Below are positions 1-5,988 of a stretch of DNA of 7,334 nt, one piece after another. Below the pieces are notes generated by a model, which was not told where the DNA came from, ran no database searches, and saw only the letters and a list, made by a program, of their open reading frames with translations. The DNA comes from Patescibacteria group bacterium. Lineage in GTDB: Bacteria > Patescibacteriota > Minisyncoccia > Minisyncoccales > JASEJS01. Every line of letters begins with the position of its first letter. Position 1 is the stretch's first letter. The position numbers and the translations under genes are program-made. The stretch is taken from contig JASEJS010000035.1 in assembly GCA_030016765.1 (NCBI GenBank), forward strand, positions 1 through 7,334. The letters run 5' to 3'.

Positions 1-2
1 CT

Positions 3-482
3 ATTGTTTTTGACCCCCACAGTTTGATGAGAGGGTTTTCTTTGTATTGCTCTCCCTTTTTACCAAAATCGGTGGCGAAAAAGGTAATTCAACAAAGAAT
101 GAATGATTTAAAAAGAAAAGGATATGTGAAAGAAACTAAAGATGGTTGGGAATTGACTCCCAAGGGGAGAGTCGAAATTATTAAAATTATTCTTTGGAAA
201 AAGTTGCAGATTAAAAAATGGGATGGGAAATGGAGAATGATTATTTTTGATATTCCCGAAATGAGTCGAAGGGACCGCGATTTTTTAAGAAGGGAGCTAA
301 AATGGATTGGGTTTGTCGAACTTCAAAAGAGCGTTTGGGTTTTTCCCTACGATATGGAAAAAGAGATAATGGCCTTATTAAAACTTTGGAAATTAGAATT
401 TCGAGGCGATATAAAATTTTTAGTTGCTGAAAAAATAACCCAAGAAGAAGAATTGAAAAAACAGTTTGTCTTTGAATTTTGA
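3..482 (+). CDS. PaaX-family / Cas2-like regulator, 5' truncated by window edge
   Basis: This is the C-terminal 159 residues of a probable transcriptional regulator. The frame is open to the left edge: codons before the TTG(24)/ATG(27) pair read IVFDPHS, so those are probably internal and the true start lies outside the window. Residues about 22-60 (counting from base 3) look like a winged-helix end (QQRMNDLKRKGYV, then a DGWELTPKG wing). Residues about 72-145 form a Cas2-like ferredoxin fold: KWDGKWRMIIFDIPE with Asp83, then LQKSVWVFPY. This combination is typical of the PaaX C-terminal region and of many CPR proteins that pipelines label PaaX or Cas2. No cas1 or repeat array is visible, so a CRISPR role is not supported. 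The gene ends at TGA 480-482. Its target is unknown; the palindrome 13 bases downstream is a candidate site only by proximity. Confidence 0.8.
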   Translation: MVFDPHSLMRGFSLYCSPFLPKSVAKKVIQQRMNDLKRKGYVKETKDGWELTPKGRVEIIKIILWKKLQIKKWDGKWRMIIFDIPEMSRRDRDFLRRELKWIGFVELQKSVWVFPYDMEKEIMALLKLWKLEFRGDIKFLVAEKITQEEELKKQFVFEF

Positions 483-495
483 ATAATGTCTAAAG

Positions 496-509
496 CGCAC
501 GATCGTGCG
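496..509. promoter_or_regulatory. Perfect 14-bp palindrome, candidate operator
   Basis: CGCACGATCGTGCG equals its own reverse complement and is strikingly GC-rich for this sequence. It lies 13 bases after the stop of the PaaX-like gene and 20 bases before the start of the ATPase remnant. As RNA it could form only a 5-bp stem with a GATC loop. The T8 run (523-530) is 13 bases further on, so it is a poor intrinsic terminator. A dimeric repressor operator or an abandoned promoter element fits better; this is inference. Confidence 0.45.
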
Positions 510-528
510 AATTAGTCATTAATTTTTT

Positions 529-868
529 TTGACTGAAGTTTTTTGGCATAATTTATCTTCAAAAGAGACATTTGGGTTATTAAGAAGTGACCAAGAAAGG
601 GGATTATCAGAAAAAGAAATTGAAATTCGAAAAAGGAATTTTGGCTTGAATAAATTATCTGAGAAGAAAAAACTCCTTTATTTCAGAAAGTGAAATTAGG
701 AGGACTACTAAAGAAAAATGGTCAGAATTTTTTAAAAAGGAAAACTGAGATCAAATTTTGCTAATGACTATTGCCACTTTAGACAATGAGGCTTTTGTTG
801 AAAATCCAAAAAATTTTCTTTCTCATTTTAATTCGGGAAATGAAAGTTATTATTTTCATTCCTTATAA
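529..868 (+). pseudogene. Degraded remnant of a cation P-type ATPase (paralogue of 5989-7334)
   Basis: Two pieces of a P-type ATPase survive in different frames. The first (TTG 529 to TGA 691-693) reads TEVFWHNLSSKETFGLLRSD then GLSEKEIEIRKRNFGLNKLSEKK. It matches residues 2 to about 51 of the ATPase at 5989, including an identical 19-base stretch (539-557 versus 5999-6017). The second piece, in another frame from about 680, includes an in-frame TGA at 746-748 and reads DQILLMTIATLDNEAFVENPK, matching about residues 362-384 of the intact copy with a two-residue gap. Bases 794-811 equal 7123-7140. About 0.9 kb that would encode M1-M4, the actuator domain and the phosphorylation site is missing between them. 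After base 811 the homology fades and the frame ends at TAA 866-868. The remnant cannot encode a working pump. Confidence 0.85.
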
Positions 869-869
869 T
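840..869 (+). promoter_or_regulatory. Predicted sigma70-type promoter for the 73-codon gene
   Basis: A perfect TATAAT box (864-869) lies 18 bases after ATGAAA (840-845), a 4/6 match to TTGACA. The predicted transcription start is near 876, followed by the AGGA ribosome-binding site at 888-891 and ATG 899. The promoter lies on the tail of the ATPase remnant. In such AT-rich DNA a TATAAT can arise by chance, but its spacing to the gene is good. Confidence 0.45.
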
Positions 870-898
870 CAAGATTGTAGATTTGATAGGATTAAATA

Positions 899-1120
899 AT
901 GGATAAAAGGATCGAAAAAAAATATATTGAAATAATCCAAAAAAAGAGCGGCGAAGAACGGCTGAAAATTGCCATGGATCTGAGAAGATTGACTTTGAAA
1001 TTGGCTGAACAAAGTATAAAAGACCAAAATCCTAATATTTCTTTTAAAGATTTAAAAGCCCGTCTCCAAAAAAGAATATATGGATTTAGTTTCCCTTTTA
1101 AAGATAATAGCCAATTTTAA
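899..1120 (+). CDS. Small helical protein of unknown function, 73 aa
   Basis: I cannot name this protein. The start is well supported: AGGA at 888-891 sits 7 bases before the ATG, behind a plausible promoter. The sequence MDKRIEKKYIEIIQKKSGEE, then RLKIAMDLRRLTLKLAEQSI and LKARLQKRIYG, is charged and predicted mostly alpha-helical, with no signal peptide or membrane segment. The pattern (K/R-Y-x-E-I-I, GEERLKIAMDL, IKDQNPNIS, RLQKRIYG) resembles a widespread family of ~70-residue uncharacterised proteins that I recall lying just upstream of nucleotidyltransferase-like genes, in possible two-gene toxin-antitoxin arrangements. That recall was not checked by search. Here only a C-terminal scrap of the partner seems to remain downstream. 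The last ten residues (FSFPFKDNSQF) look less family-like and may be read-through into junk after a deletion. No function is assigned. Confidence 0.6.
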   Translation: MDKRIEKKYIEIIQKKSGEERLKIAMDLRRLTLKLAEQSIKDQNPNISFKDLKARLQKRIYGFSFPFKDNSQF

Positions 1121-1212
1121 AAGTTTCAAAAGTCGATTTAAATTACATCAGAAATTGGGCTAAAAAACAATCAACGATTAAAATCTTAGAAGAGATAATT
1201 GAAAAAATTTAA
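1111..1212 (+). pseudogene. C-terminal remnant of a lost downstream partner gene
   Basis: The frame PILKVSKVDLNYIRNWAKKQ then STIKILEEIIEKI ends at TAA 1210-1212. It has no start codon of its own: stops at 1087, 1099, 1105 and 1108 close it upstream. The D-L-x-Y-I-R-x-W-A...ILEE pattern is like the last residues of nucleotidyltransferase-like proteins (DLEYLRRWA-type endings), which I recall as frequent partners of the small protein upstream. If so, nearly the whole partner gene was deleted, leaving its tail fused close behind the small gene. The piece is short, so family assignment is tentative, but the amphipathic helix and clean stop argue that it was once coding. Confidence 0.45.
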
Positions 1213-1248
1213 TACTTTCCAACCTTTCGATTTTTGGAGTAAAAATTT

Positions 1249-2862
1249 ATGTCATTATTTTTAGCTTCTATTTTTGTTCTGGGGATTCTCTTTATCTTTT
1301 TCCTGGCAATTGTTTTAGCTATTTTATATGCCTTAGGGGTAATAAATATTTGGCTTCTTTTAATTGGAACTACTCTTTTGTATTTTTTTTATTGGTTGGC
1401 AGCTCCTTATTTTTCTGATATCATTTTTCGTTGGCTTTATCGATTGCGCTGGGTAGGAATTGAAGAAATTCGCCGGCGAGATGTAGAAGTTGCCCAATTT
1501 ATTGAAAATACCTGTCAGAAGAATAAAATCAAAGTTCCTAAAATTGGCTTTATTTCTGACGACAACCCTCAAGCTTTTGTCTATGGCTCAGCCGCTTTTA
1601 ATGCCAGAATAGTCTTTACCAACGGTATTTTTACTTACCTCGATACCAATGAGAGAAAAGCAGTTTTCGGGCACGAAATAGCTCATATTGTCAATAGAGA
1701 TTTTATTATAATGACTTTAGCTGCTTATTTGGTAGCCATGCTTTATCATCTCTACCGACTTGCTCTTAGACTTCGGCCGCGAGGGGAAGGTCGAAGAGGA
1801 AGAGGTGCGAGCCTGATTTTAATTATCGCCTTAACTTCCTATGTTTTTTACCTCATTGGCACCTATTTACTTCTCTTTTTAAGTAGGTTGCGAGAATATT
1901 ATGCTGATGAAAAATCAGCTAAATGGTTTTCGGCTGATGCTTTAAGTCGGGCCTTAGTTAAAGTTGCTTATGGAATTATTGCTAAACCCGAAGAAAAAAA
2001 GGAATCAGAGATAATGGAAGCTACGAGAACTCTGGGCATTATGGATTTTAAAGCCGCCCGAGGGCTTGGTTTGAGCTATGTTACTTGTATTCAACTTAAG
2101 TCCTGGGAACCAATCCAGAGGACTTTTCTTTTTGATCTTTACAATCCCTGGGCTTTTCTTTATGAGTTAAACTCCTCCCATCCACTTACGGCAAAAAGAA
2201 TTAGAAGATTGTCTCAGATTGGAAAAGTTCATGCCTTCAATTTTGATGAGATTAACCGTTATCCAGTTGATAGGCAAAAAATCTATGCTCATTTTTTAAG
2301 AGATGCCTTTTTTGTCTTCTTACCACTATTGGCAATGGCTGGAAGCGCCCTTCTTTACCTAATCCAAACAGGTATTAACTGGGGAATTTTAGGTGCCCTT
2401 TTAATTGGTTTCGGCCTGGGGACCATTGGTCAGATTCTTTATCGCTATCCCTCGGAAACTTCCGAAGAAACGGACACTCTTAGATTGATGGAAGATGTCT
2501 ACGCCTCACCCATAAGAGGGAAAAAGAGATTATTAAATGGAAAAATTGTGGGAAGAGGGATTCCGGGATATATCTTTTCCAAAGATTTAATGTTTCAAGA
2601 CAAAACTGGGCTCATTTATTTGCGCTACGAAGGAATCTTCCCTTTTTTAAGTAACCTTATTTTTGCCTTATTTAAAGTGGGTAAATTAGTAGGAAAAGAA
2701 GGAAGGGCTGATGGCTGGTTTTTTAGAGGTTTAGCTCCTAGACTGGAGTTGAACTTCATTAAAATAGAGGGAAGGGAATTTCAAAGCTGGATCAAACTTT
2801 GGGCTATAGCCGCTGGAATATTTTTAGCCCTGATTGGACTTTTCTTATTACATTTTTTTTAA
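1249..2862 (+). CDS. HtpX-like M48 family membrane zinc metalloprotease with C-terminal extension
   Basis: Predicted zinc-dependent endopeptidase of the M48B (HtpX-like) group, acting on the cytoplasmic side of the inner membrane in membrane-protein quality control. Two membrane segments lie at residues 4-30 and 33-52. The zinc site is HEIAH (His142, Glu143, His146), and Glu216 in SRLREYYADEKSA is the expected third ligand. SSHPLTAKRI (309-318) is the family's conserved HP motif. Membrane segments near 152-170 and 188-211 flank an arginine/glycine-rich loop (175-187). Family members are often about 290 residues; this one has 537. The extra part holds two more membrane segments (353-372, 378-396), a soluble, probably beta-rich domain (about 425-510: GKIVGRGIPG, DKTGLIYLRY, GWFFRGLAPRLEL) and a final membrane segment (517-536). 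The ATG at 1249 is supported by GGAG at 1236-1239. The gene is convergent with the next one, with a 44-base gap and no clear terminator. All catalytic residues are present. Confidence 0.9.
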   Translation: MSLFLASIFVLGILFIFFLAIVLAILYALGVINIWLLLIGTTLLYFFYWLAAPYFSDIIFRWLYRLRWVGIEEIRRRDVEVAQFIENTCQKNKIKVPKIGFISDDNPQAFVYGSAAFNARIVFTNGIFTYLDTNERKAVFGHEIAHIVNRDFIIMTLAAYLVAMLYHLYRLALRLRPRGEGRRGRGASLILIIALTSYVFYLIGTYLLLFLSRLREYYADEKSAKWFSADALSRALVKVAYGIIAKPEEKKESEIMEATRTLGIMDFKAARGLGLSYVTCIQLKSWEPIQRTFLFDLYNPWAFLYELNSSHPLTAKRIRRLSQIGKVHAFNFDEINRYPVDRQKIYAHFLRDAFFVFLPLLAMAGSALLYLIQTGINWGILGALLIGFGLGTIGQILYRYPSETSEETDTLRLMEDVYASPIRGKKRLLNGKIVGRGIPGYIFSKDLMFQDKTGLIYLRYEGIFPFLSNLIFALFKVGKLVGKEGRADGWFFRGLAPRLELNFIKIEGREFQSWIKLWAIAAGIFLALIGLFLLHFF

Positions 2863-2906
2863 AATTTCTAATGGTAAAATATAGCTGAAGAAGAATATTT
2901 AGCTGC

Positions 2907-3830
2907 TCAAAAATTAAGAGCTGACTTTTTTCTTAAGGAAAACAAGATAGAAGTGAGGAGAACGAGGAAGATGAAAGAAAGGGAGAAAATTATTGGCAGG
3001 TGATAAAATGGGCTTAAAATCATTTTTAGGCCAATAAAAATAAGCAAAATTGTTATTCCTTCTTTCAAATAAATAAATTTTGGCAAAAAGTTGGCTAAGA
3101 AAAAATAAAGAGCTCTTAAACCCAAAATGGCAAAGGTATTTGAGGTATAGGCAATGAAGGGATCTCTGGTAATACTCAAAACCGCTGGTACTGAGTCAGT
3201 GGCAAAAACTAAGTCTGAACTTTCAATCAAAATCATGGCCAAAAAGAGAGGAGTGAAATAGCCGAATTTTCCCTTTCTAAGGAAAAATTTGTTTTCTTTG
3301 GGAGTAACAGTCAAGGGAATAATCTTTCGAGCCATTTTCAAAAAAAGATTTTTTTGGGGATCAATTTTCTCTTTTTTTCTCAAAAATAATTTAATTCCAC
3401 TGAAGATTAAAAATCCACCAAAAATATAGACCATAAAATGAAAGGTCTTCAAAAGCCAAATTCCACCAAAAATGAAAACTGCCCTCATTAAAAAAGCTCC
3501 TAAAATTCCCCATTTTAAAACTTTTTGCTGAGAGAGAAAGGCTAAATCAAAATAGGAAAAGATGATTAAAAAGACAAAAAGATTATCTAAACTAAGGGAT
3601 TTTTCTAATAAATAGACAGTCAGATATTCAAGGGCCTTTTCTGAGCCGAGAAAAAAATAAATTAAAAGATTAAAGAAAAGGGCCAAAATTATCCAGCTCA
3701 AAGTCCAAAGCCCAGCTTGCTTTAAAGAAAGAGCCTCCTTTCTTTTAGCTAATCGATAAAGATCGAACCAGACTGCTCCCAAAATGAAAATTCCAAATAA
3801 GATCCAAAAAATTTGAGAGATTGAGATCAT
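2907..3830 (-). CDS. TerC/Alx-family integral membrane protein (probable metal-ion exporter)
   Basis: TerC family, closest in form to Alx-type proteins (about 300-350 residues; here 307). Characterised relatives are linked to manganese export and to tellurite or alkaline-pH phenotypes, so divalent-metal efflux is the best guess. The conserved signatures are present: EKSLSLDNLFVFLIIFSYF (residues 76-94, with Glu76 and Asp82), and ESSDLVFATDSVPAVLSI (203-220, with Glu203, Asp206, Asp212) followed by TRDPFIAYTSNTFAILGLRA (221-240). There are seven to nine hydrophobic segments, with a cytoplasmic basic loop at about 150-188. The start codon (complement of 3828-3830) directly touches the ATG of the divergent permease, with no spacer and no Shine-Dalgarno sequence. 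A predicted promoter reading leftward from inside the permease gene would give a transcript starting at or next to the ATG. No pH-riboswitch leader of the E. coli alx type could fit. Confidence 0.93.
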   Translation of the reverse strand: MISISQIFWILFGIFILGAVWFDLYRLAKRKEALSLKQAGLWTLSWIILALFFNLLIYFFLGSEKALEYLTVYLLEKSLSLDNLFVFLIIFSYFDLAFLSQQKVLKWGILGAFLMRAVFIFGGIWLLKTFHFMVYIFGGFLIFSGIKLFLRKKEKIDPQKNLFLKMARKIIPLTVTPKENKFFLRKGKFGYFTPLFLAMILIESSDLVFATDSVPAVLSITRDPFIAYTSNTFAILGLRALYFFLANFLPKFIYLKEGITILLIFIGLKMILSPFYHLPIIFSLSFIFLVLLTSILFSLRKKSALNF

Positions 3831-4982
3831 ATGAATAATTTTAAAACTTTTATTAATGCTTTGTCCACTCTTTCTGGGACAATCATTGGCGTTGGACTTT
3901 TTTCTTTACCATATATTACTTTAAAGGTTGGCTTTTGGGTCATTTTAATTTATTTTTTTGTTTTAGGAACTTCAGTTATTTTAGTCCATTTATTTTTTGG
4001 AGAATTGGCGCTTAAAACCCCGGATCTAAAGAGACTGCCTGGTTTTGCCAGAATTTATCTTGGAAATTTTGGTGAAAAAATTGCCTTTTTATCTTCTATC
4101 ATTGGAATTTTTGGAGCAATTTTGGCTTATCTAATTGTTGGTGGAGAATTTTTAGAGAATTTACTCAGTCCATTTTTTGGTGGAGGAAATTTTGTTTACA
4201 CTTTAATTTATTTTATTTTTGGAGCTATCTTAACTTTTTTTGGAATTAAAGCCATTTCCAAAATTGAGTTTTGGGGATTGATTTTATTTTTTATTGTTTT
4301 AATATTAATATTTTTCCAAGCAAAAGGTTTTATAAATATTGAAAATTTATTTTTGGTCAGTGGTCAGTGGTCAGTGGTCAAAAGTCATTTATTCCTACCA
4401 TATGGGCCAATTTTGTTTTCTCTATGGGGAGCAGCTTTAATTCCAGAAGTAGAGGAAATGCTTGCCCCCAGACCAAAATTTGGTGTGGGGGTGAAGGAGA
4501 AAAAGAACTTATTAAAATGGATAATTCTCATTTCAGTCTTAATTCCAATTTTTGTTTACCTTTTCTTTATTTATTTAATTTTAGGTATTACCGGTCCCCA
4601 AACCACTGAATCTGCCTTAACCGGCCTGCGAAATTTTTTAGGTGAGGGAATAGTAAATTTGGCACTCTTTTTTGGCGTTTTAACTACTTTCACCTCTTTC
4701 ATTACTTTAGCTCTAACATTAAAGAAGGTTTTTTGGTATGATTTAAAAATGAAGAAAAATTTAGCTTGGGCAATTACCTGTTTCTTTCCTTTAACTCTTT
4801 TTTTAGTTGGCATCAAAAGCTTTATTCCCTTAATAACTTTTATTGGTGGCATAATGTTAGGAATTGATGGAATTTTAATTTTGTTAATGTATAAAAAGAT
4901 TAAACCAAAAAATTTTTTAATTTATCCTTTGATATTAATATTTTTGGGAGGAATTATTTATGAAATAATCTACTTTCTATGA
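3831..4982 (+). CDS. Amino-acid permease-like multi-pass transporter (APC superfamily)
   Basis: A 383-residue membrane protein with about ten to eleven hydrophobic segments. The N-terminal TLSGTIIGVGLFSLPYITLK (13-32) is the unwound first helix (G-T-x-I-G-x-G-x-F-x-L-P) of the amino acid/auxin permease and aromatic amino acid permease branches of the APC superfamily. SHLFLPYGPILFSLWGAALI then PEVEEML (185-211) is the second conserved segment, common in CPR homologues. The substrate is probably an amino acid or similar amine, taken up with H+ or Na+; specificity cannot be read. Residues 175-183 are encoded by a heptanucleotide tandem repeat (see 4354-4380) in a loop after the fifth membrane segment. 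The start touches the divergent TerC start; only weak GAGA/GAG purine runs precede it. The 3' end overlaps the CaCA gene by ATGA, suggesting translational coupling. Confidence 0.82.
   Translation: MNNFKTFINALSTLSGTIIGVGLFSLPYITLKVGFWVILIYFFVLGTSVILVHLFFGELALKTPDLKRLPGFARIYLGNFGEKIAFLSSIIGIFGAILAYLIVGGEFLENLLSPFFGGGNFVYTLIYFIFGAILTFFGIKAISKIEFWGLILFFIVLILIFFQAKGFINIENLFLVSGQWSVVKSHLFLPYGPILFSLWGAALIPEVEEMLAPRPKFGVGVKEKKNLLKWIILISVLIPIFVYLFFIYLILGITGPQTTESALTGLRNFLGEGIVNLALFFGVLTTFTSFITLALTLKKVFWYDLKMKKNLAWAITCFFPLTLFLVGIKSFIPLITFIGGIMLGIDGILILLMYKKIKPKNFLIYPLILIFLGGIIYEIIYFL
3838..3867 (-). promoter_or_regulatory. Predicted promoter for the TerC gene, possibly leaderless
   Basis: Read on the minus strand, TGGACA (plus 3867-3862; 5/6 match to TTGACA) is followed after 18 bases by TAAAAT (plus 3843-3838; 5/6 match to TATAAT). 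A start seven bases downstream would fall at about 3831/3830, which is the A of the TerC start codon. The absence of a Shine-Dalgarno sequence agrees with leaderless translation. The promoter lies within the first 13 codons of the divergent permease gene. Prediction only. Confidence 0.45.
4354..4380 (+). repeat. Heptanucleotide tandem repeat (GGTCAGT, about 3.9 units) inside the permease gene
   Basis: Three complete GGTCAGT units (4355-4375) followed by GGTCA, and extended one base to the left, give 27 bases of exact period 7. They encode LVSGQWSVV in the permease. Seven is not a multiple of three, so gain or loss of one unit shifts the frame. The unit resembles the short heptameric tandem repeats (STRR type) described in cyanobacteria and other genomes; that is family knowledge, and relation by descent is not shown. 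Confidence 0.9.
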
Positions 4983-5935
4983 TTTGGTTTTATATTTTAC
5001 TTTTTTTGATTTCTTTAGCCTTATTGCTTTGGTCAGGCAACCTTTTGGTTTCAGCTTTAATGAGAATATCTAAATTTTTAGGCTGGAGAGAATTTGTCGT
5101 TGCTTTTTTTGTTATTGCCTTTGCCGCTACCTTTCCTAATTTTTTTGTTGGAATTTCCTCAGCCTTCCATAAAGTTCCTGAGCTTTCTTTTGGAGATATA
5201 GTAGGGGGAAATGTTGTTGATTTAACCTTGGCAGTAGCCATAGCTACCCTAATTGCTAAAAGCCTCCCTGCTGAAAGCCGAACCGTTCAGACCACTTCTA
5301 TTTTTACAATGGTAATTGCTATTTTGCCCTTGCTCTTAATTTTAGATGGGATTTTGGGTAGAGGGGATGCTTTAATTTTAATTTTGGTTTTTTGTTTTTA
5401 TATTTTTTGGCTCTTTTCAAAAAAAGAGAGATTTACCAAAGTTTATGATGTAACAAAAATTCCTATTATTAAAGAATTTAGGATTTTTATCAAAGATCTT
5501 GGGAAAGTAATTTTAGGAGTAATGCTTTTGTTGCTGGCTGCAGAAGGGATTGTTAATTCAGCCTCTTTTTTTGCCCAAAATCTGAATTTACCCTTAGCTT
5601 TAATTGGAATTTTGATTGTTGGTCTGGGAAATGCTTTACCAGAAACTTATTTTGCCATCGCTTCAGCTAAAAAGGGTCAAACCTGGATGATTCTGGGAGA
5701 TTTGATGGGCTCAGTTATTGTGCCAGCCACCTTAGTTTTGGGAATTGTGGCTTTAATTTGCCCAATTAAAATTCCTGATTTTTCTCCATTTGCCATTGGC
5801 AGGTTCTTTCTAATAATCTCAGCCCTGTTTTTTCTCTTTTTTGTCCGAACCGATCGTAAAATTACCAAAAAAGAAGCTTTCTTTTTGCTCGGAATTTATC
5901 TCCTCTTTGTCTTGGTTGAGATTTTCACCAAATAA
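4979..5935 (+). CDS. CaCA-superfamily cation antiporter (Na+/Ca2+ exchanger-like)
   Basis: A 318-residue antiporter of the Ca2+:cation family, expected to exchange Ca2+ or a related cation for Na+ or H+ across the inner membrane. It has about ten hydrophobic segments and two inverted alpha repeats: residues 45-92 (AFAATFPNFFVGISS...FGDIVGGNVVDLTLAVAIAT) and 212-258 (LIVGLGNALPETYFAIASA...GDLMGSVIVPATLVLG). The usual signatures are GTSLPE and GSNxxN/D. Here the first repeat has Asn54 where Glu is normal, Gly77 for Ser, and Asp81; the second keeps Glu222 but has Asn218-Ala219 for Thr-Ser and Pro249 for the acidic residue. The fold is clear; the ion is not. The central cytoplasmic loop (about 147-172) is short. 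The start overlaps the permease stop (ATGA). The nearest strong GGGAGGA (4946-4952) is too far away to serve this ATG, so coupled translation is likely. Confidence 0.85.
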   Translation: MIWFYILLFLISLALLLWSGNLLVSALMRISKFLGWREFVVAFFVIAFAATFPNFFVGISSAFHKVPELSFGDIVGGNVVDLTLAVAIATLIAKSLPAESRTVQTTSIFTMVIAILPLLLILDGILGRGDALILILVFCFYIFWLFSKKERFTKVYDVTKIPIIKEFRIFIKDLGKVILGVMLLLLAAEGIVNSASFFAQNLNLPLALIGILIVGLGNALPETYFAIASAKKGQTWMILGDLMGSVIVPATLVLGIVALICPIKIPDFSPFAIGRFFLIISALFFLFFVRTDRKITKKEAFFLLGIYLLFVLVEIFTK

Positions 5936-5949
5936 TATTAAAATTAATC

Positions 5950-5978
5950 GAACGGGAACATTCATCGTTCTATATACT
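5950..5978 (+). promoter_or_regulatory. Inverted repeat and -10-like box upstream of the P-type ATPase
   Basis: GAACG (5950-5954) and CGTTC (5966-5970) form an imperfectly spaced inverted repeat with an 11-base centre, followed at 5973-5978 by TATACT, a good -10 match. I see no convincing -35 box. A start near 5985 would leave about four bases before ATG 5989, which has no Shine-Dalgarno sequence, so a nearly leaderless message is possible. The repeat could be an operator overlapping the promoter. Speculative. Confidence 0.35.
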
Positions 5979-5988
5979 GGGTAAACTA

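Noticed and set aside
3..482. Cas2-like fold suggesting a CRISPR-Cas locus
   Set aside because: The winged-helix part ahead of the ferredoxin-like domain marks a PaaX-type regulator, and there is no repeat array, cas1 or other cas gene in the window.
2863..2906. Bidirectional terminator between the convergent protease and TerC genes
   Set aside because: Only weak AT-rich inverted words (TAAAATAT / ATATTTA) are present and no GC stem with a T run; not supportable.
2884..3003. Plus-strand frame reading IAEEEYLAAQKLRADFFLKE, looking faintly like an aminoacyl-tRNA synthetase C-terminal fragment
   Set aside because: It is short, has no start signal and runs antisense through the 3' end of the TerC gene; chance is more likely, though a buried gene scrap at 2887-2935 cannot be excluded.
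4367..4609. 80-codon plus-strand frame overlapping the permease
   Set aside because: It is a shadow of the permease frame and begins within the heptamer repeat; its composition is not protein-like.
4946..4968. GGGAGGA followed by ATG AAA TAA, a possible two-codon minicistron ahead of the CaCA gene
   Set aside because: It lies wholly inside permease codons (GGIIYE), so the purine run is explained by Gly-Gly coding; no independent support.
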